Below, in pieces: positions 29,601-38,600 of a stretch of DNA of 47,019 nt (positions are counted from its first letter, which is position 1; each line of letters begins with the position of its first letter). Source of the stretch: Rhodococcus sp. (in: high G+C Gram-positive bacteria) (GTDB taxonomy: Bacteria; Actinomycetota; Actinomycetes; Mycobacteriales; Mycobacteriaceae). Position numbers and translations under genes: made by a program. Under the pieces are notes generated by a model that was not told the DNA's origin, searched no databases, and saw nothing but the letters and a program-made list of their open reading frames with translations. The stretch lies in NCBI GenBank assembly GCA_012515885.1, contig JAAYXN010000105.1, positions 1 to 47,019 of the forward strand, given 5' to 3'.

Positions 29601-32600
29601 CTGACGATCGTGTCCAATACGGCGAGGAAACGGTCAGCGAGGGCCACCACGGTGTCGTGGTCGAACAGATCCGCGGCGTAACTGAACTGGGCGTGAATGC
29701 CGTCCGGTTCGCCGTTGCCCGCGGTACGTTCCGCGAGCGTCACACTGAGATCAAACTTTTCGACGTCGATGACGGTATCGAGCGCCTCGACACTCAGATC
29801 CCCCAGTTCCAGGCGCGGCTGCTCATGGTTTTGCAGCGTGAGCATCACCTGGAACAGCGGGTGACGTCCGGTCGCGCGCGGCGGATCGAGCGCGTCCACC
29901 AGTTGCTCGAACGGGACGTCAGCGTGGGCGTAGGCCGCCAAGTCGGTATCGCGGACCTGCGCCAACAATTGCGCAAACGATGCGCCGCCGTCGACCTGTG
30001 TCCGCAGGACCAGCGTATTGACGAACATGCCGATGAGATCGTCGAGTTCCCGCTCGCCGCGGCCAGCGACCGGTGTTCCGATCGTGATGTCGGCGGAGCC
30101 GGTCAGACGCGAGAGCAGGAGCGCGAGGGCCGAGTGAGCGACCATGAAGAATGAGGCGCCGTGCTCTCGACCCAGCTGCGTGAGTGCCCGGTGCAGCTCG
30201 GGAGAAATCTCGACATCATGGTGGCCGCCCCGGAATGAGGCTGCGGCGGCGCGGGGCCGATCAACTGGAAGCTCAAGTTCCGCGGGCGCACCCGCGAGAG
30301 CATCACGCCAGTAGCTGATCTGCTGCGTCGTCAGTGATTCTGGATCGGCGGCATCCCCGAGCAGTTCACGCTGCCACAGCGCGTAGTCGGCGTACTGGAT
30401 CGGTAGCGGCTCCCACGCTGGAGCCTGACCGGCGACACGGGCCGCGTACGCGGTGATGACGTCGCGGATCATCGGTCCGGCGGACCAGCCGTCACCGGCG
30501 ATGTGGTGGACGACCAGCGCCAGGATGTGCTGCGGCGCCTCGCCAGCGGGGATGTCGGTGATACGCAGAACGCGTACCCGCAGTGGTACCTGCGTGGTGA
30601 CGTCGAAGCCGCCGCTAAAGAACGTGACAAGCGCGGACGGTAGTTGCTCGGTGGCAACCTCGTCGGCCGACAGGGCGGAGGCTGCCGCGGACGGTTCAAG
30701 GATCACCTGGCGCGGTGTGCCATCCACCTCGGGGAAGACGGTACGCAGAGACTCGTGGCGTGTGATGACGTCGGCAACAGCGGCGGCGAGTGCACTCACA
30801 TTGAGTTCGCCAGTGAACCGAACACCGAAAGGCAGGTTGTAGACGGCGGATTCGGGGTCGAACCGGTTGAGGAACCACATACGCTGCTGCGCAGCGGACA
30901 GCGGCAACACCTCGGGACGCTCGGCGCGGACCAGCTTGGGTCGGATCACTGTATCGGCGTCGACGCCGCTGATGCGTGCGGCAATCGCAGCCACAGTGGG
31001 ATTCTCGAACAGATCCCGCACCGCGAAATCGGTATCAAACTCGGCGCGCACGCGCGAGACAACGCGGGTCGCGTTGAGCGAGTTTCCACCGAGATCGAAG
31101 AAGCTGTCCGTGGCGCCGACCTGCTCAAGATGCAGGACCTCACCGAACACTGCCGCGACGGCGCGCTCAGCGTCGGTGCGCGGTGCGGTGTATTCGCGAT
31201 CAGTGGCCGTAAAGGTCGGGGCCGGTAGCGCTTTACGGTCCAGTTTGCCGCTGGGGTTGAGGGGGAACTCGTCGAGGCTGGTGATCACCGACGGCAGCAT
31301 GTACACCGGGAGCTTTTCGCTCGCGTGTGCACGCAGTTCTTCCGCGTCGACGGCGTCGGCAGTGACCACGTAGGCGACCAGGTGATCGCCGGTGGCCTCG
31401 TCGGAGTACACAAGGACCGCAGCACCGGTGACGGCTTCATGACTACGCAGGACGGCTTCGATTTCGCCAAGTTCGATGCGTTGACCGCGGAACTTGACCT
31501 GGAAGTCGGTGCGGCCGATGTATTCGAGGGCGCCGTCTTTGCGGCGACGCACGAGGTCGCCGGTGCGGTACATGCGTGCGCCTGGGGTAAACGGGTTCGC
31601 GACGAAACGATCCGAGGTCAGGTCAACGCGGCCGAGGTAGCCGCGCGCCAACTGAACGCCGCCTAGGTACAGCTCACCGGGAACCCCGGCGGGTACGGAA
31701 TGCAGTCGTGAATCGAGCACGTACAGCTGGGTGTTCCACTGCGGTACACCAATAGGCACGGTTGTAACGTCTGCGTCTGTGGTCTCCCAATAGGTGACCG
31801 ACACGGCCGCTTCGGTGGGGCCGTACAGGTTATGCAGTCCCGCGTTCCAGCGGCCGCGGAACAGTTCGGCGGTCCGCGGCGGGAGTGCCTCACCAATGAC
31901 GAGGACGTGCTTCAAGGAGGCACACGTGTCCTGCGGCGCTTCGGCAATGAAGACGTCGAGCATCGACGGGACGAAGTCGGTGGCGGTGACGCCGAGACGA
32001 TCGATCACCGTGGCGAGGTACTCGGGGTCGCGGTGCCCGTCAGCGGTGGCGAGCACGACGCTGCAACCGACCTGGTGCGGCCAGAAGTAGCCCCATACGG
32101 ACACGTCGAACGTCGTCGCGGTCTTCTGCAGATAGACGTCTGCCCCGGACAGTGCATATTCGTCCTGAATCCAGGCGAGCTGGTTGACGATCGCACGGTG
32201 AGTGACCGCTACGCCCTTGGGCTTTCCGGTCGAACCGGAGGTGTAGATGACGTACGCGGTGTTGTCTTCGCGTAGCGGCGCGGTGCGATCGGCGTCAGTG
32301 ATCGGTGCGTCGTTGTAGCCGGACAGATCCAGTGAATCGGTGAGGATGAACGGGGCGGGAACGTCAAGCCCGTCGATGTTGTCGGTGGCAGTGGTGAGAA
32401 CGCAGTCCGGACCAGCGGATTCGAGGACGTACCCGACGCGATCGGCCGGATGGTCGGGATCGACCGGGACGTACGCGCCACCGGCCTTGACGACGGCATA
32501 CATGGCGACGACAAGGTCGATGCTGCGGCGCATCAACACGGCCACCCGAGACTCCGGGCCCACACCGGACTCGATCAGATGCCGCGCCAAACGCGTGGAC

Positions 32601-35600
32601 GCCGCATCAAACTCGGCGAACGACAGAACGCGCTGCGGGGCACCATCAGCCATCAGCTCGCCGGAGATCAGTGCGGGTGCGTGTGGAGACCGCGCCACCT
32701 GATCGGCAAACAGGCTCGGCAGTGTTCCGCGCGGTGCCTCGTGGGCAGTGTCGTTCCAGCGAGCAAGTTCATCGTTGTGTGCCGACGTATCCGCCAGCTC
32801 GATGTCGCCGACAACGCGCGCCGGATCAGCGGTGGCCGCAGTCAGCGCCGCCACGAACTGGTCGGCAAAACCGCGGACGGTGGATTCGTCGAAAAGGTCT
32901 GTCGCGTAGTTGAACTGCGCCGTGATAGGTCCAGCGTCGCCGCCCGAGGTGACTTCGGTGTTCGAGAGGATGACCTGCAAGTCGAACGGTGACACATCCG
33001 GCATGAGCGGGACAGTCGCGATCGTCAGATCGGGCAGCGTGAACTCTGCGTGCGCATGGTTCTGGAAGAACAGTGCCACCTGGAACAGCGGCGAATGCGC
33101 GGTAGAGCGGACCGGGGAGAGCGCATCGACGAGCCGTTCGAAGGGCACTTCTGCGTGCGAGAACGCCGCGAGGTCAGTGCTGCGCACCTGGCTAAGAAGC
33201 TGCGCGAACGACGCGGACGGGTCTACCTGTGCGCGAAGAACCAGCGTGTTCACGAACATGCCGACGAGATCGTCGAGTGCCTGATCGCTGCGGCCAGCCA
33301 CCGGTGTACCGACCGCAATATCTTCGGTCGCACTGAGGCGGCTCAAAACCACTGACAGTGCAGCGTGCGCGACCATGAACGTTGACGCTGAGTGGTCTTT
33401 ACCGATACGCGCCATCGCGGCGTGAACGTCGGCCGGAATTTCGACGGAGAAACTCGCACCCCGGCCACTAGCAACGGCTGGGCGTGGCCTGTCTGCGGGG
33501 AGTTCAAGTACGTCAGGGAGCCCTTCGAGGGCGCCCTTCCAGTACGCGAGTTCGCGGGCTGAGCGCGAGGATTTTTCAGACTCGTCACCGAGAAGTTCGT
33601 GTTGCCACAGCGTGTAGTCGGCGTACTGAACCGGCAGCGGTTCCCATGCAGGTACTGAGCCCTGTGCGCGCGCCGCGTACGCGACCATGACGTCGCGGGC
33701 AAGCGGTGCGAACGACCAGCCGTCAGAGGCGATGTGGTGCAAAACGATCGCGAGGACATACTCGTCGGCACCGGTTTGCAGCAGTCGGGCACGTACCGGA
33801 AGTTCGGTGGTGACGTCGAAGCCACGCAACACGAACTCAAGGACGGCAGATTCGACGGAGGAGGCGTCCACCTCCACGTGATCGAGCGTGAAACCGGACT
33901 CTAGGGCCTGTGTGGGCTCAAGGATCTGCTGGATCGGCCCGGAGTCCGTGCCCGGGAAAATCGTGCGCAGAGACTCGTGCCGGGCCAACACGTCTGCCAG
34001 CGCGCTGCGCAATGCATCGGTGTCGAGGGATCCCTGAAACCGCACCGCCAACGGCAGATTGTGCACCGGGTTGGAGGTGTCGTACTGGTTGAGGAACCAC
34101 ACGCGTTGCTGCGGGGCGGACAGCGGAATCTGTGCGGGGCGTTCCCGCGAGGTCAGCGGCGTGGTCGCCGTTTCACCAGCGCCGTCGCCCGCTTCGACAA
34201 CCCGCGCGAGGGTTTCCACCGTGGGAGAGTCGAAGAGATCGCGCAGCGCCACGTTGGCACCGAGTTGTTCACGCAGCCGGGAGATGACCCGGGTTGCGCT
34301 CAGTGAGTTGCCGCCGAGGTCAAAGAAGCTGTCCGTGGCACTGACATCGCGCGTGCCTAGGACGTCGCTGAACACGGCCGCGACCGCCTGCTCGCCGTCA
34401 GTGCGCGGCGCGATGTATTCGCGATCGCTGCCGCCAAAAGTGGGCGCCGGTAGCGCTTTACGGTCCAGTTTGCCGCTGGGGTTGAGCGGGAACTCACCCA
34501 GCTCGATGATCACGGACGGAAGCATGTAGACCGGCAGCTGGGTGCTGGCGTGTGCACGCAGCTGTGCGACACGCTCGGCAGCATCTGCGTCCCCATCCAT
34601 GTCGGGGCCAGCACTGTCGTTGCGGACGACATACGCGATCAGGTGATCGCCGGTACCCGAATCGGAATGGACGAGGACCGCGGCACCAGTGACCGCGTCG
34701 TGGCTGCGCAGGACCGCTTCGATCTCACCGAGTTCGATGCGCTGACCACGGAACTTGACCTGGAAGTCGGTGCGGCCGATGTAATCGATCGCGCCGTCTT
34801 TGCGGCGACGCACCAGGTCACCGGTGCGGTACATGCGGGCGCCGGGTTCGCCGTAGGGGTTAGCGATAAAGCGATCTGAGGTGAGGTCAACGCGGCCGAG
34901 GTAGCCGCGCGCCAACTGGACACCGCCCAGGTACAGCTCACCGGGGACTCCGTCAGGCACCGGGTGCAGACGCGAATCAAGAACGTACAGCTGCGTGTTC
35001 CACTCTGGCAGACCGATAGGAACGCTGTGGACGTCGGCGTCGCTGGTGGGCCAGTACGTGACCGAGACCGCAGCTTCGGTGGGGCCGTACAGGTTGTGCA
35101 ACTCGGCGCCCAAGCGGGTACGGAACAGTTCCGCGGTGCGCGGCGGCAATGCTTCACCGACAGCGATTGCCCACTTCAGGGACGTGCACGTGCCACTCGG
35201 CGCTTCGGCGATGAAGACGTCGAGCATCGAGGGGACGAAGTCGGTGGCGGTAACGCGGTAGCGATCGATGACCGCAGCGAGGTATGCGGGGTCGCGGTGA
35301 CCGTCCGGGGTGGCCAACACGACGGGGGTACCGACCTGGAACGGCCAGAAGTAGCCCCACACCGACACATCAAACGTGGTGGCAGTCTTCTGCAAGTAGA
35401 CGTCGTCGTGAGTCAGTCGATATTCGCTTTGAATCCAGATCAGCTGGTTGACGATCGCGCGGTGACTGACCGCTACGCCCTTGGGCTTTCCGGTTGAACC
35501 GGAGGTGTAGATGACGTACGCGGTGTTGTCCGGATGCAGTGCACCCAGGCGCTCCGCATCGGTCAGCGGGGCATCGGTGTAGCTGGAAAGGTCCAGTTCA

Positions 35601-38600
35601 TCAACGAACGTCAGCTCCGGCGCAACGTCGATGGCATCGCCGCGGGTAGAGAGCACGCAGGTGGGCTGCGCGGATTCGAGGACGTACCCGACGCGATCAG
35701 CGGGATGGTCAGGATCGACCGGGACGTACGCGCCACCAGCCTTGACGACGGCATACATCGCGACGACGAGGTCGATGCTGCGGCGCATCAACACGGCCAC
35801 CCGAGACTCCGGACCCACACCGCGGTCGATGAGGTAGCGCGCCAAACGTGTAGACGCCGCATCAAACTCAGCGAACGTCAGGCGCTGCGGTTCGGCCGAG
35901 ACCTCACCAAAAATCAGGGCCGACTGATCGGCGAAAGCCTGAGCCGCGTCCGCGAACAGCGACACCAGCGTGCGCGGCGGAATGTCCATGGCCGTCTCGT
36001 TGACGCGCTCCAGCGCCGCGCGTTCGCTGTCACGCAGGACGGCGATGTCGCCGATCACGGTATCGGGGTCGGCAGTGACGGCCGAGAGGATGGTCGCGAA
36101 TCGCTCGGTCAGTGCATCCACGCTCACGTCGTCAAACAGATCGCTCGCGTATGTCCACGTCAGCGCGAGGCCAGCGCTGTCCCCGGAGTCCGTGAAGCGC
36201 TCGGTGACATCGAGCTGGAGATCGAATTTGGCGATAGGCACTTCAATTTCACGTGCCTCGACGGTGAGACCCTCAAGCTCCGCGGCGGTGCGGGGACCAT
36301 TCTGGTAGCTGAGCATCACCTGGAACAGCGGGTGGTGAGCGGTCGAGCGCACTGGGCTCAGAACATCGACAAGCCGCTCAAATGGCACGTCGGTGTTGGC
36401 GAACGCGTGCAAATCGACGTCTTTGACCCGGCCCAACAGCTCAGCAAAGCTATCGCCTGCCGACACCTGGGTGCGCAATGTCGCCGTGTTGACGAACATG
36501 CCGACCAGACGGTCGAGTGCTTCGTCACCGCGGCCCGCGACCGGAGTGCCGACCACAATGTCTTCGCCGCCACCGCAGCGATGCAGCAGCGTCGCAAAGG
36601 CAGCGTGCACCACCATGAACGCGGTGGCACCGTGCTCACGGGCCACCCGCTGGATCAGTGCGTGCGTCTCGGCGCCAAGTTCACGTTCGACTCGTCCACC
36701 GCGGTAGGACATTTCGGCGGGACGTGGTCGATCAGTGGGCAGTTCGATGCTTGTCGGAATCCCCGCGAGGGTCTTCTTCCAGAAATCGATCTGGCGGGCG
36801 GCAACACTGGACTGATCGTCTTCGCTGCCCAACACTGCGTGCTGCCACAGCGTGAAGTCGGAGTACTGAACCGGCAGCGGCTCCCACGCGGGTTCGGCAC
36901 CGGTCAGACGCGCCGAGTAGGCGACCATGATGTCGGTTGCCAGCGGCGCGAGAGACCACCCATCAGCACTGATGTGGTGGACGATGAGCGCCAACACGTG
37001 CGTCTGCGGATCCAGACGCAGCAGGGCCGCACGGAACGGCACCTCGGTAGTGAGGTCAAAGCCGCGCGAGGCCATCGCCGTGACGTGTTCGGTGAGCGGC
37101 GCACTGGTCTCGTCGCCAGAAATATTGACAAGTTCCAGGCCCGGGAACGCCTGAGTTGCGGGCACAACGACCTGACGCGCGCTCTGCTCAGTTTCCGGGT
37201 AGACGGTGCGCAGCGCCTCATGACGATCGACGACGTCAACCAGCGCGCGCTCAAGCGCCGCGATATCAAGATCGCCGGTCAGCCGCAGCGAGATCGGTAG
37301 GTTGTACGCCGGCGATGCTGGATCAAACCGGTTCAGGAACCACATCCGCTGCTGGGCCATCGACAGTGGAATGACCTCGGGCTTGGGACCAGCGATGAGC
37401 TGGGGACGAGCCGGCTCACCGGCGTCGGCCGCTGCGCTGGCGATGCTCGCCAAACCAGCGATGGTGGGATGCTCGAATACGTCGCGGACGGCGATTCGCA
37501 CGCCGAGGGCCGCGTTGATTCGTGATGTCAGCTGTGTCGCCGACAGCGAGCTGCCGCCCAGTTCGAAGAAGTCGGAGTGCACACCGAGCGCATCGATATC
37601 GAGGACGCTGGTGAATACTTCAGCGATCGCTGCTTCTACGGCGTTGCGCGGCGCCGTGGTGTCGGCGTCTTTCGCGGAGAAGTTCGGTGTCGGCAGTGCC
37701 TTGCGGTCAATCTTTCCTGCAGGCGTGAGTGGGAAAGATTCCAGCTCGATGACCGCGGAGGGGACCATGTACCGCGGCAAAATCTCTGCCACATGCTCGA
37801 TGAGGTCGTCGATGACGATGCGGTCTTCGACGATAAGGGCAGACTGCTCCCCTGCTTCTTCAGCCTTCTCTGCCACCACGTAGGACACGAGACGGGTGGG
37901 ATGGCCGGGAGCGTCGTATCCGATCGAATACGCCCCGCGCACCTTCGGATCGCTCATCAGCGCCGAGTCGACATCGCCCAGCTCGATCCGGAACCCGCGG
38001 ATCTTGACCTGGAAGTCGGTGCGGCCCTGGAACTCCAGGACCTGCCCACCGTCGCGGTCTGTTGACCAGCGAACGAGGTCACCGGTCCGGTACATACGAC
38101 CGGGACCAAAGGGGCTGGCGACGAAACGATCAGATGTTTGCCCGGGTCGCCCCACATAGCCGCGGGCCAGGCTTTGGCCCAGGATGTACAGCTCACCGAC
38201 AACACCGGTAGGCACTGGACGTAGCCGATGGTCGAGCACGGCGAATACTGAGCCGCGCCGAGGGCCACCAATAGAGATGGCTTCGCCGATAGTCATCGGG
38301 ATGGAGCACGACGCGAAGACGGTGGTCTCTGTCGGACCGTACGCATTGAACATTTTGCGGTTCGGTGCCCAACGGCTGACAAGCTCCGGCGGGCACACGT
38401 CTCCACCGACAACCACAATGGCAAGCTCATCAAGCCCGTCCGGTTCGACTGATGCGAGCGCTGCGGGAGTGCAGAATGCGTGCGTGACGCGGTGCTCCGC
38501 GAGCAGCTCATGCAGTTCGGAGCCACCGTAGGTGCTGGTTGGCGCGGCGACCACCGTCGCGCCCGCACCGATGGCCATCATCAGTTCAAGGATGGACGCG

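Noticed and set aside
35534..37300. 588-codon open frame on the plus strand inside the NRPS
   Set aside because: It is antisense to conserved C and A domains of modules 1 and 2 and has no recognisable motifs; long antisense frames are expected in GC-rich coding DNA. The same applies to the other plus-strand frames within 10817-40639, such as 16064-16960.
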